Origin: Drosophila persimilis
Lineage: Eukaryota; Arthropoda; Insecta; Diptera; Drosophilidae
Direction of reading: 5' to 3'
Assembly: GCF_003286085.1 (NCBI RefSeq)
Contig: NW_020825288.1
Location: 17,298,001 to 17,362,000, forward strand
Length of the DNA: 64,000 nt
The position numbers and the translations under genes are program-made. Positions within the stretch are counted from its first letter, which is position 1. Every line of letters begins with the position of its first letter. This document shows, one piece after another, positions 34,830 through 47,500 of the stretch. The notes below the pieces were generated by a model that had not been told where the DNA came from, searched no databases, and saw only the letters and a program-made list of their open reading frames with translations.

Positions 34830-37076
34830 TCAAAGTTTCGCTTCGAGCTGCGGCGCCACAGACTCTTTCTCCTGCTGCAGGTGACTAATCAACTGACTGT
34901 CCTCCTGGCAGAAGCGAAGATTGCCATTCACTGGCAGCATTTCCTGCACCTTCAAGCTCATGTTCTGGAGGATCAACAGCACATCGTTCTCGGCCATCTC
35001 CTTGCTGACTGCCGTCAGCATCTCTGTGAAGGTGGCATCGAACTGCATGAAGCGGGTACAGTCCAGGACAACGGGGAAATCGTTGCGATAGAGCGAACAG
35101 GCACCTCTCAGCTCCCCGCGGAGAGTGTCCACGCCCGTGTAATAGATGTCCGAAAGGGGCACAACATGCACATAAGTTAGGGATTCGTGCTGTAAAGACA
35201 GGATATATCTTAGGCATAAGAGAATTCAGAATTTCCATTCTTTCGGGTCGTACCTTTTTCAGGGAAACTTCTATTTTAGGATTACCCAGCCGCAGCAGAA
35301 TAAACACCATGCTCAGAACAATGCCAAAGAGCAGGCCCAACTCCACACCCGCCACCAGGCAGATGATGAAGCTGCCCACCCAGCTGAAGAAATCCTTTTT
35401 GTTGGTCTGCCACAGCTCCCTCACGGGGGCCACATCAATCTGTGGAATTATAAATATATATATGATATGTGACTATGAGTACAGTACAAATCCACCCACC
35501 ATAAAGATCACGGCTGCAATGAGCACAGCCGAGAGCGAAGCCTTGGGTATGTACTGGAAGTACGGCGTAAGTATGCTCAAGGCGGAAAGCACAATCAGGC
35601 CCGTGTAGATGCCAGCCATAGGTGTGCGTACGCCCGAGGCCTGACTGACCGCCGAGCGGGTGAATGCCCCACAGGTGGGCATGGCACTGAAAAAGGAACC
35701 CGCTATGTTGCACAGGCCCAGCGTCAGCATCTCCTGCGAGGCATCCAGGTTTCCATCTTTCACTGCAAAAAAAAAACCACACCCAAAATGAGGCAACATT
35801 CGATAGTTGATCGAACATTACGTATACGTACCAAAAGCCTTGGCAATGGCCACATTGGCCAATACGGCTACAATGGGGACGACAATGATGCCGCTGCCCA
35901 GCTCATGGAGGATATCCGTGAAGACGTAGGTACGATTCTGGTATTCGAAGGCGAAGGGCGGCAGCTTGATCGAAGGCATGGCCGACGACACTTTGGAGGA
36001 GAGGGCAAAGGGTACCGCTTCCATGGAGCTCTTCTTCACCCAAATGAAGACCAGCAAGCCGGTGAAGAAGACCACGAGGGCATTGCGCGAGATGCTAATG
36101 TACCACAGCACCTTCTTCAGGCGACGCGTCAGCGACGTGTCCTGCTTGAATTTCACTTGAGAAAGTAGCTGTGGAGCAAAAGAGATAGATTACTTCACCC
36201 GGGGACTGTTTAGTAATCTCTCTCAAAACTTACACGCAACGACAGCAGCACGCACAAGCAGGATATACCCATGGCGGCATCCGAGGGTTTAATGCTGCTA
36301 AAGAACTCCCCGATCGAAGAGAATCCTTTCATGCGAACACCCAAGAGATTCTTGATCTGAGCAAACACCACAATCACAGCCGTGCCGGAGGTGAATGCCT
36401 TGGTCACAGGACCCGGAATGAAGCTCACTATGAACCCCAGCTGGAACACGCCCATGGCCAGCTCCACCAGACCCGCAAGGAAGGCCAGCACGATCACAAC
36501 CTGAACGGGCTTATCCGCACAGAACTGCAGCGTGAGAATGGCCATTAGGCTGGTGGGTCCAATGGAGACCTGCGGTATCGTCCCAAAGAACACGTAGATG
36601 ATGGATCCAATGAAAGCCGAGTACAGGCCGTACTCGGAGGAGAGGCCCGCGAGCGCCGCATAGGCAATACTCTGTGGTATGATCGTCAGTCCGAGGGTGA
36701 TGCCCGCTATCAGATCGGCAAAGGCCCGCTCCCGATCGTAGTTCCGTATCCAGCTGAGAATGTAGATGCGACGCAGTAGCCAGTGGGCCTGCTTGGGCTT
36801 CGTGTACTTCCCCTCCACGTCAACAGAATGCGACTGGTCGTAGTAGTCGTCGCCATTCTGCAGCGTATACTTTTCCTTCTCCTCGCAGTTGGCTGAAATT
36901 AAGGGACAAGTGGAGGGCTCTTCAGTGAAAGTTCGAGTCTCAGGATCTGTTGATCAGTGGCTCCTACGATCGTAAATGGTGGCCACTGTTGCTGGCCCAG
37001 ACTGGCCCTTAGATGCTCCATCACTCCGTTTGCCCGTGGGCCACAAGCCGAACGTGTGCTTTCGCGGCCAACGCAT
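34830..37076 (-). CDS. SLC26/SulP-family anion transporter with STAS domain
   Basis: A multi-pass membrane transporter of the sulfate/anion exchanger family. Exons: 37076-36968 (tentative first), 36892-36234, 36168-35832, 35762-35500, 35439-35254, 35189-34830, giving about 637 residues, normal for insect SulP proteins. Family marks are FADLIAGITLGLTIIPQSIA and YAALAGLSSEYGLYSAFIG (the SulP signature region), then VSIGPTSLMAILTLQF, FIPGPVTKAFTSGTA, then FFSAMPTCGAFTRSAV (the S-x-x-P-x-x-G-x-x-x-R-S motif), and SLSAVLIAAVIFMI. The last two exons give the STAS domain (FPVVLDCTRFMQFDATFTEM). Introns are 63-76 nt. The first exon depends on a modest donor (GATC|GTAGGA) and ATG at 37076; a start at 37151 is also open. 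It is probably the orthologue of one of the fly SulP genes (CG6125 or Esp); I cannot tell which. Confidence 0.88.
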
Positions 37077-37342
37077 TTTGTACTGATTTGTCTGTTTCAG
37101 CTTTCGGTTTTGCCAATGGGCCAAGTACCCAGCACCGCGCTCTCTCCCCAACGAATTTTGTTTGATTTTTATTCAAGGCAAGGGGAATTTTTTAGCATTT
37201 TAACACGGAACGAGCAGCAGCAGTCCGGCTTGCCCCGAAGCACAGCCGATCCGAAACAAAATACAGTTTAATTGTGTGAAAACGAAACGTAATTAAGCAC
37301 ATATGCATGCTCGGATGGGTGTATCTGTACTTGTGTAATAGT

Positions 37343-37660
37343 TATAAATAACCGAGAGATTCTTTACTTCGATTGAGAGACATTATCAGTCTAGTCGTTT
37401 TCTCTGTTTGTTCCGGACTCGGAAACCAGTTTCAGCTTCCTCAAAATGTACCGAGCTATTATGCAAATTTTGATATCGTAGCCCCGAGATTTGTAGCTTA
37501 GTTTAAATTGTGTCAGCAAATCATATAGAGCAAACATTACCCGGAGACATGCCCGATTGTATGATTAAAATTCACTAGAAAAATGCAAGCTGCAAATTAG
37601 CACATTTTGTACTATAAAAAAAGACCGACTCTTTTGGGAGACTGTGAGTCATCAGTCTAA
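37343..37660 (+). promoter_or_regulatory. Two orphan TATA/initiator modules without an obvious gene
   Basis: Module A has TATAAATA at 37343-37350 and ATCAGTCTA at about 37385-37393. Module B has TATAAAAAAAG at 37613-37623 and ATCAGTCTA at 37651-37659. Both share the same initiator-like nonamer. TATA-to-initiator spacing (41-45 nt) is longer than the usual 30 or so. After module A an ATG at 37446 opens MYRAIMQILIS and then stops. Confidence 0.3.
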
Positions 37661-40289
37661 CTACAGGAACAATTGATTCGAATTGGGTGTTAGCTTTGGC
37701 TCAAATTGCGCTAAAAGCTTGTGCCAATATTAAGTATCCCATAGTTGTACATCACGGTTGTAACGGTTGGGTAATCTTATTTCAAAAAAAACAAGAACCA
37801 AGAACTGCTCAATCCCTTTTTCATTCATCTAATCAATAAAATCATGAAATATCCGTATAAACAATCAATGGGAGATACTCGCACATTTATCACGCTTCCA
37901 GCGCATGTAGAGCCCTGCGGTTGACTCTCTACCCAACTGCTTAATAAAATATAAATATACTCGTAGTAATTATTATAACGACGCCCAACCAATTTAAGCC
38001 ATAATACAATCAAATCATTATATGATTTCGCTTTTATCATTTATGTGGTCGATCTGTTTGTAAAATTTAAATATATTTTGTCATAGCAGCAATATTTATC
38101 GGTCATGTTGAACCCAAAATAAAAACCAAAAATTAATGTTAATTTGTAACATCAGGCCAACAATTTTTAACAGCTTTTGTTGGCCAGATTTGCAGCTTTT
38201 CTCTAGCTGCTAATTAATGCGGGCGATCGGTAACAGGTATAGAAATCACAGGTGTAATCTGTTTAGAAGTAAAGAAAAATGTGAGGGATAGATGTACAGG
38301 TCAATGTACATAGTCCGAGGAATATAATTGTTGGAATTTGAGGTTTTGTTTGGATGAAAGGTACAATGTTCGTATCGTGGAGTAATACAACCAGCGGATA
38401 TTCCAAAGGATATGAAGACTAATATACGCTCAGAGAAAAAAGCTCAGAGAATCGAATAGTTCCACTTTGATTTAGAAATGTCTAGCAATATGGTAACACC
38501 GAGAATGAAAGTGTTTTCACTTGCATTTTAGCATTACTATGCAAATATTTGATCTAAATATATTTCATATTTATCTAGATATATTTCTTATTTAAAATAA
38601 ATATATTTTAGATACATATATTTATTTTAAATTGTTTTTTATTTAATTTCGATTTTGGCAGCATTATGAAGATTAAATTAAAAACAGAACATTTCTTTTA
38701 AAGATGGGTGGGTGTGTTTATTTTTACAATACCATATTTATGTCAGTGTAGATAAAGATATGCCCACCGATATAGAGACAGTTGCAGGACCAAAAGTTAC
38801 AGCCTCCTGTTTCAACATTTCACTTCATCACAACAAATCCTTAACCTGTCCAACCATGTTTAATCCATAAGAATCCACACTTAGTGTCTATACGCACAAC
38901 TTCGTTGCTACTGCTTTAAAGCTCAACCTACCATCAAAGGATAACTTCTTTACGATCGTCATGCTGCACTTAAGCGTATATCCGTAAAGCCGTTCGATCA
39001 CAGGACATTCAATATATTTATCTGAAGGATATCGTATCTGTTTGTATATTCCTGTAGGCTTTTCTGTTACACCCGAGTGAACCCAAGTGCACCGTTCCGC
39101 AATCTTATGAAAACTGCCGAATGGGCGAATTTCTGAATGATAAATAAGCTGGAGACGGGCAGGGCAGATTTTTCTGATAACACAAAAAATGAAAAAAGTC
39201 AAGAAAACGACAAGCGACAAGCAATCCTCCTTCTTTCTGCTCGAGATCAGCGCAACAATGGCACACTTAACGCCCCATCCCATTCGGCAGGCAGATGGGC
39301 ACACAAACAATGCGGAGAGGCTGGGCCTACAAATAAGTACACTATATAACTGGATATGTCAACCGGGAGCAACATCGCCATGTGGAGGGAACTACGACGA
39401 TATCGCGGTCCAAGTACGTAGCGGGGGGGAAAGGTGATACTAGTGGGTTGATAAAAATTTCCGCCACCCCACTGGTTGTGGACCCCAAGTTATTTTCCAT
39501 CTCGGTCTGCTGGTCAATTGGAATTCTCGACAGGCAATATTTGGATTTGAGTTTAGATACCCACAGATCTATTATGTACTTCAATCAAACGGCGACGCCT
39601 GGTGACAGTCTTTTGAAAAGCTCTTTGTATCGGGTGTGAAAAGAGCTGCTATAGGTAGATTATGATTAGATTTTGACCCCCACTTCGCCTGGAGGCAGCT
39701 AGGTGTTAACTACCCCCCAGCCCACAGGGTATATATATTACAATACTACATGGGGCGCGTGGGTCTGTCTTGGCAGATATACAGCTTCGTTATATCTTAA
39801 CGAGGCTGTTGGCGAGATGGCGTCGTAATTAGTATCTTAAAAATTATCTCTTACGGAATAGCCACAGTAGCTGCTGGCAAAATATGAATTTACGGCTGAC
39901 TTTGAAATGTTTAAAGTGCAAAATTGCCGCTTAACAGGAGTTTCTCTTGGCCCCAAGGTCGTTGGGCGTCAGACGCTTATCTGAGTGTGGGGTAAATATG
40001 CGGCGTTTTTGTATCTAGACAGCCGCAGAAAGCAGTCGCAACTATTAATAGGTACTTTAATGTTTGTGATCTAGATTTGAAACAAATATTTGTGTGAGTG
40101 TCTGACAGCGCAACTTAGTTTTTCCAAGAATGTTGCAAAGCTGCCTTTAATTTTAAAACATTTTAGCGCGCAGAAATTCAAAAATGCCGTTGTAGCTCCA
40201 AGTGTTTGGTAGCGATGAAGTATCGTTCTTTCGATAGATGGTCTATCGCATAGCTGCTTATCGAATATATCGAGTATACACAATTCGGT

Positions 40290-41095
40290 CGTACCACCGA
40301 TTACGGTATATTTTATACCTCACTCTGTATATTTTGACGTCGAAATTTGGTATATTAAATAGCATAAAGAACAAAACTTCCATACACATTTTAATTTTCG
40401 CTCTCTCAAATCGTGCTTCCTGCATCATTTATTGCACTGGATTGCATTCATATCCTTGTCACTCAATCGCTTTAAAACTTAGGCTACATTCCTGTATAGG
40501 GATATTACAGAATTGCGGATATGTTTGTCATCTCAAAGCAGCTTGGAAAACAGTACTGCAATAATAATTTCGGAAAATAGGGTATACAAATTTCTATACT
40601 CCTAGCAGAATCCCGTTGACCAGCAAAAATAACGTAGCGTGTTCGAAACTTATTTTAGACATATTCAAAAGAGAAGAGGATTACCCAAAATTATCCAATC
40701 TAGTAGAAAATTGATTCGTCAGCCGGATAAAATTATAGTTTTAGTGCTGGAAGCCCTAGCTTGCTAGTAATATTGTGCCGAATATCAAAATCGAGGAATA
40801 TGATTTCCGATCATGGACAGCGAACGATTAACCCATTGTCGACCATTGGGTGGTTTAATAACCTCCCCGAAAATTAATAATCTTGAGGAAGTGAAAGATA
40901 TCGTTTTTTGTAAGTAAAGAGGAAGGATAGACCGGATTTCCAAAAATAACAATTATTAGCTTAACTTGTTCACCTGCATAAAAAGAGGGGGGGTTAAGTG
41001 GGCTAAGCTCATTTCTTTCATCAGTATATTTACGGTGTATTTTGAAAATGAGACCATATATTTCGGTATATTTCTGAGAGTCGGACAGTGTAGGA
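40290..41095. mobile_element. INE-1/DINE-1-like repeat fragments
   Basis: Strings such as GGTATATTTTATACC (near 40305) and TTTACGGTGTATTTTGAAAA with TTTCGGTATATTTC (near 41027-41075) recur in inverted or direct order. They resemble the abundant non-autonomous INE-1 (Helitron-like) elements of Drosophila as I remember them. The boundaries are not determined and two separate fragments may be involved. Confidence 0.35.
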
Positions 41096-41339
41096 GGAAT
41101 TAAAAAGATAACAAAATACTCTTCGCGTGAAAAGTTAATAAATTAAATAAAGACTTTTTTCAATAAACCAAATTCGACCTGTATTGTTCTATCATTGTTC
41201 GGTGCAAGTGCTGCAAATAAGCAATGGTAACTAGGGATGGTAAAATATCGACATCGAAATCCAACCTTGTCAACTCGTTATCGCTCTCGTACGCAGGGAA
41301 AAAATAAATTTAGCAACAAAAGCATATTTAGCAGCAAAG

Positions 41340-41542
41340 TAACCGTGCTGAACGCCGCCAATATTGCTTTTTTTGGCTAGAAAACGCCTCGCGTCGTGTT
41401 AAAAGTGACCGCCCACCACGCGATTATATCAAATATAAATCAGAAAATAGCCCAAGCAAAGGAAAAACGCAAAGTTTCATACGTTTCATCGTTCGTCCAC
41501 TCTTCTGGTGCTGGCAATTGGCTTGCACTCCCCCAATCTATT
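41340..41542 (+). promoter_or_regulatory. Atx2: Atx2 leader and promoter region
   Basis: The DNA just before the Atx2 start is leader-like and holds no ATG in the Atx2 frame. A TATCGACATCG string near 41251 resembles, but is not, the DRE core TATCGATA common at fly housekeeping promoters. No TATA box is evident. The transcription start probably lies near 41.3 kb. Confidence 0.35.
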
Positions 41543-44500
41543 ATGAACAACAATAGTAAGCGGAAAACTCGACCTAGTGGAGGAGGTGGCGGTGGCGGAG
41601 CCAGCGGCGGCATCTCAAGGTAAGAAGAAGCACCAGCTGCAGTGGAAAAGCGAATGCAAAAAAAGACAAAAGCGACAGACACAAGGAAAAAAGAAACGAT
41701 ACGAAGCGAAAAAAAAAAAATAAAACACACACACAAGTGTAATCGGTCGTGTGTTGTGTGGGGCTGGTTTGCTTTTCGCTGCTGCTTGCCGTTGCCCTGA
41801 CAAATTGAAAACCCGACGACTAAAAACGCCACTGAAAGAAAGAGCGCTCTCCCGGTCCGGTCGAGAAAGGTGAAAGCGCGTCTCGTGTCTGTTTCGTGGT
41901 GGCAGCTTTTGTTTTTGTTATTCTTTCTAGTGGCTGCAACTAAATCGAATCGAGGAATTCCTTTCCCGTTTCGTATTGTCTGAAATCATTCTGAATTTTT
42001 GGAAGACCAAATCGTAAATGCAAATGGCGCTTATATAAGAGGCCCAGCTGTGTGCTTGTGTGTGTCAAATCAGTGTGTTTAGTGTTCATTGGTGTGCGTT
42101 TATCGGTGTCAGTGTGTGTGTCGTGTGTATGTGTGTGCTTTCAGCACCAGATTTTATGCTTTGTTTACATTTCCCTTTCGCCAGAAAAAATTAGTACAAA
42201 AACATAATTTGTTTAAAGGTTTCCGTTGTCGCATTAGTGGCTCATGTTCCCCCCAAAGAGTGCCTTCGCCTCGCTCGCTCGCACCCCCAAACAGTTGGAC
42301 CCAGTTCCCCTCTTGCCGCGCCGCCGCTGCTGCGCCCTTAAAATGTTCAATTGAAATATGACTGCAGCGCGCCGCACACACACAACTACACACATCCGCA
42401 TTTGTGCACAGTTCCGGGCATAAGTATTGGCACGGCTCTGTATGTAGCGTTCTCTGTCTCTAGAAACGATGGAATGTGAATAAATGTTAAAAGCAGATAA
42501 AAGGCAGAATTAATGGGGTTCCTAGAGTTAAACATTTTCAGTCGTGCCAATACTTATCGCCATAGCTGTTTATGGTACACGATCATTATTTATTTATATA
42601 CCAACACACATGCATGTGTATAATTGTGAGCACTGTGGGGCCTGGCGAGGGCCAGGCCAGGCCAGTGATGCACGCACACGCGCGCACGTATTGTACTATA
42701 GTTTTTCTTTTTGTTTTCTTCGTTTGCCTCTTTTTTCGACTGCATTTTCTTGCACAGTAAGCATTTTGCAGTTCTGCCTCTGCCATTGCTATGACGTGCA
42801 GCGGCTGCGCTGCGCTGAGTTTCTTTTGGCACACTTCGTCTCCCCCTTCGCTCGGCCTCAGCCTCTGCCCCTCCCTGTTGGTGTTCCGCTGGGCGCTCGA
42901 AATTTGGGTCACTTTACAATTTGCTGACCGAACGATACATCGCATCGCTCTTGTTTCCATTCTACTTCTATGCATATTTATCCGCTATTCTGCCATGCAC
43001 ACTTGCCTTTCGAGAGTGTGCCGTCAGTGCCTTCGTTTCGCTTCAGCCTATTTCTGAGAGCAGCTCTTGCTCTTAACCGTTCTCTCTCTGACTGTCTCTG
43101 GCTCACCTTATCGCCACGCATGATTCACTCTTTAAACGCAATCAATTATTTGTTTTCATTCACCAAAATGTGCACAATGCACGCCACTCCTGCCGCTCCC
43201 CCTTCGCAGCGACTGCTGCACACCCACGCCCGTTGCTTGCTGTTGTTGCGGCTGTGTGCGTGGCCGGGTTCATTGTGCGTTTCGTTGCGCATTTCACGGT
43301 CGTCGATCCTGCACGCAACCAACACCAAGTCCATCCATCCCCCCAAAAAACCAAAACGAACGCCACTGGAAACCGAGCTGAACCGTGATTAAATAGGTCC
43401 AAGACAGAGCAGAGTCAGCAGAAAAACGAACGTCGCTTAAAACCATAAATATTTCTGAGAATTCTACAGTAATTACTCACTGTTTTAAACACACAAGCAA
43501 AACGTAAACAAAGAGCGGAGGAACCAGATACCCTGAACCCCCGAAAAACGGAATCAGTCCCAGAGGTGATTCCATTTTGTTTCTTTGGCCACACTGCAGT
43601 TTTCGTACGGTAAAGCAGCAGCTGGTTGCAAATATTCTTGTGGAAAATCTATCCAATTCGAAATAAAATCAATTTAAGTAGCACGACGAGCGTTTTTGAT
43701 TTGGAAACCCAGTCGGTGACTTCCATAATTCATTTAGTCGCATAGCGCGCGTATCGGTAAGTTCTAAAAAGCGAACTAAAATGAACACAGGCAAACACAC
43801 CAACAGACACACACACACAGCCCCACACACACAGCCCCATTGTGGGGGTGGGTCTTTAGAAGGGGCGAGGGTCATGTCGTGTCAGAGTTTGCCAACAACG
43901 AAACGAACAAACGAATCGATATCGCTGACGTCCCTGAAACGCTTTTCGCTTTGTCTTTAGCCTGGCTACTATATGGCTATGGCTATCACTCTCGCATCAC
44001 ATGAATATTGGCAGCCCCGAGCCGGAGAGACGTTGTGCTTGTGAATAATTTGTGCCGTGCCATTCTTCCAGATACAACGCCAACGACAACAGTCTGAGAC
44101 CAGCGAACAATAAGTCAGGTGCGGCTGGAAACAGTGCAGGAGCAGGAGCAGGAACAGGCGGAACAGCAATTCGACCGGTGGCGCAGGGCGTCTATAATAA
44201 CACGTTTTTCATGCACTCGGCTACGGCGCTGGTGGGCAGCGTTGTGGAGGTGGTCCTGCGTTCGGGTAATATCTACGAAGGCGTATTCCGTACATTCTCG
44301 GGCAATTTTGACATCGCACTGGAGCTACCGGCGTGCATTAAGTCCAAGAATCTTCCGGAAGAGGGCAAGGTGCCAAAACACATTATATTCCCGGCCGACA
44401 CTGTGGTTAAAATCGTGGCGAAGGACTTTGATTCGCAGTACGCCACCGCTGGCGCTTTTAAGACCGATGAAGCCATCTCTGATAAGTGCAATGGTATGTC

Positions 44501-47500
44501 CTATCTAGTATTCAAATCCTTTCATCTCCAGTGCTTATCATTTTCTCTTCGCTATAGGTGCGCGTCTGGACGAGAAGGAACTGGAGCCGTGGGACTCTGG
44601 CGCCAATGGGGACATTGATATAGAACTGGATGGCGCTGCCAATGGCTGGGATGCCAATGAGATGTTCCGCAAAAATGAGAATACATTCGGTGTGACTTCC
44701 ACTTTCGACGACTCTCTGGCCACGTACACGATCCCACTGGACAAAGGGGATTCGCTAGAGTTCAAGGAGGCCGAGGCAAAGGCTGAAAAACTTGCTGCCG
44801 AAATTGAAAACAATCCGACGTGCCGCGACCGTCTGGACTTGGAGAATGGTGATGAGGAGGCACTCTTTGCTGCTGTCGAGCGTCCGGAGCAGGACCATCG
44901 CCGCGATGGTGACAGGGAGCGCGAGCGCAACGATCGCGACAGGGAGCGTGAGGAGCGCGACAGAGACCGTGACCGTGATCGTGGCAACAAGCCGCCACGT
45001 GGCGCTGGCGATTTCCAGCTGCGCGAGACCATGAGCAGCGATCGGTATATTACAAAGCAGACGCGCGGACCCCAGATGTCGCATGTGGGCATGTCCTCGC
45101 AGGGTGGTGGCGGCGGTGGTCGCGATCGTGATAATGGTCTTATGATGCCCGGGGTCATCAGTGGCGGCGGGGCTGGCCAGGGTGGCGCTACGCAGTCGGC
45201 TGCAGTTCTCTTGCTTGCAGGCGGCCTGAAGGCCTCTGGGCCAGCCTCGTCCGCCAATGCGGCCGGCATGGACGCCTCCGGCAAGTATTCGATGGTTAAG
45301 CGCAAGACGGTCACCCAAGGGGGCAAAGTAATGCGCGGCAATGTGCCCCCCAACAGCAGTGGCGGCGGCAATATCTCTGCCGTTCAAGGCGGCAACGGCA
45401 ATCCTGTGGGCCAGAGCAAGGGCGGCTATCAGCCCACCATGGTCATGCAGAACCAGTATGCGTATCAGGGCAACTCGCAAATAATGCATGGGTAAGCAAA
45501 CACCAAAAGCAAAGGCAAGTCCTTCAATATATTAATGTAATTGTTTCGCTCTCGCGCAGGTCCTCTCAATACCGGAACCCATCTCACATGAGCGGCGGCC
45601 CCTCCAAGTTGAATGGCGACGCGAACGCCAATACCAATAAGCCGCTTCCCCAGCGACAGATACGCCAGTACCAAGGCTCTCAAAGCAATTCGCTCAACTA
45701 CGGAGGAGAGCCACAGCCGCAGATGGGAAAGCCCATGCACAGCTCTCATGGCGGCCATCCTGGCCAAAATAGTAATTCGCCGCCGCTGCAGACGGGTGGG
45801 CAGCCGCAACAGCAGCAACAGCAACAACAAGCGCCACAACAGCAGCAGCACCAGAACATGGCGCCACAGGGCCAACAGCCACAGCCGCAACGTCAGATGC
45901 GGTCTCGCGATAATCAGCTACAGGATCTGCGACAGTTTGGCCAGGACTTCCAGCTAGCTCCAACAAATAATTCACCGCCACAGCAGCAGCCGCAGCAGCC
46001 ACAGCAGCAACAGCAGCAGGTGCAGGTGCAGGCTCAGGTGCAACAGCAACAGCGTGCTCTTCTGCAATCGGCCTCGCCACCGCAGCAGCAGAGCCAACAA
46101 CAGCAGCAGCAGCAGCAACAACAGCATGTGCCCATGCAGCACCAAGGGCCACCACCTCATCTGCATCAGGCAGCTCTATCACAGCCACACTATGTGCCTC
46201 AACCACAACAGCAGCAGCCGCAGCCTCAGCAGCAGCCACCGCCTCCCCAACAGCAGCAGCAACAGCAGCATGTACCGCTGCACTTGCAACAGAAAGCTCA
46301 GCAGCCGCCACAGCAGCAGCAACAGCAACAGCTGGTGGAGACCCAACACCAACTCGTGCCTAAGCAGCATCAACAGCCACCAGCGCAGCAGCAGCAGCAG
46401 CAACAGCAGCCACAGCTGGCGCCGGAGCCATCCCAGCAGCCGCTGCCTTTATACCATCCAATGCCACCGCCACAGACGTCGCCGGTAGTGATTACGTCTC
46501 CGGTCCTGCTGGAGGCGCCGCCGCCGCAGATACTGACGGCCCAACAGCCGCCGCAGCAGCAGCAGCTGGCGGCCACACCCAAACCAGATGCCTCTCCGGC
46601 AACTGGCAGCAACACCACAACGCCCACTGGCATAGTCAGTACGCCCACGACGGCGGCTGCCTCCAGTGCTGGGTCCGAGAAGTCCACGCCTGCTGCTGCA
46701 TCGAGTGGAGCCACCAGTGGAACCGCAGCCGCAGCTGTCGGCGCACCTGGTGCTACTGGTTCTAGCGGAAGTACGCCTGTGGTAAAGAAACACGTGCTCA
46801 ATCCTTCGGCCAAGCCTTTTACGCCACGGGCGGGGGCCGGCACACCCAACCCCTCGCGACCCCATACGCCACAGACGCCGGTGCCAATGCCGGGCATTTA
46901 TACGACCACGGGCACACATGTACCGGCGGCGGCGACCAATCAGCCCATATACGTTGTGCAGCAGCAGCATCCATTCCCGCCACCTACACACCCACAGGCC
47001 GGACAGCCACCGCGCCTACGTCGCAATAACTATGGTGAGTCGTACGCACAGAGTTTTTGGAATAATAATCGAACCCTTAATTGTATTACAGCTCCAATGG
47101 GAGCCTCGCAGATGCATGTCTCGGCAACCACGGCCACCGGACAGCCGCTTATGGCCGCCGGTCCCATGACGCAGTTCATCCAATACCCGCACGCACCACA
47201 ACAACATTTCCAATCACAGGGATATGCGCCCATGCCGATGCGCTTGTATCCGGATCAACAGCCGCAGTTGCAGTTCCTGACACAGACGCCACAGTCGACC
47301 ACGCCATCGCCAGGACAGCCGCATCAGCCGTTCCATCCGCCACCACAGCCCTCCCCTGCCGGCGGGGGACCACAGCCGGCATACACGCCGCCCACACAGC
47401 AAACATACCAGTTTATGTGCTTGCATTCCCAACACGTCCTACCCAATCCATATTTCCAAACACAGCCGGCGCCACATCATGCGCCGCAAAATCCACAGTA

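Larger units (their letters stand above)
37100..41330. other. Intergenic stretch between the transporter and Ataxin-2
   Basis: No convincing gene. It contains two TATA/initiator-like modules (near 37343-37395 and 37613-37660), INE-1-like debris (near 40290-40370 and 41020-41090), and AT-rich DNA. Short frames such as that near 38888-39310 on the minus strand show no family motif and are probably chance. Confidence 0.45.

Noticed and set aside
41396..41542. N-terminal extension of Atx2
   Set aside because: The frame is open upstream of 41543 but begins with GTG and has no ATG. It reads as leader.
44538..45371. 277-codon minus-strand frame across Atx2 exon 3
   Set aside because: It is the antisense shadow of the Arg/Asp/Gly-rich Atx2 coding exon.
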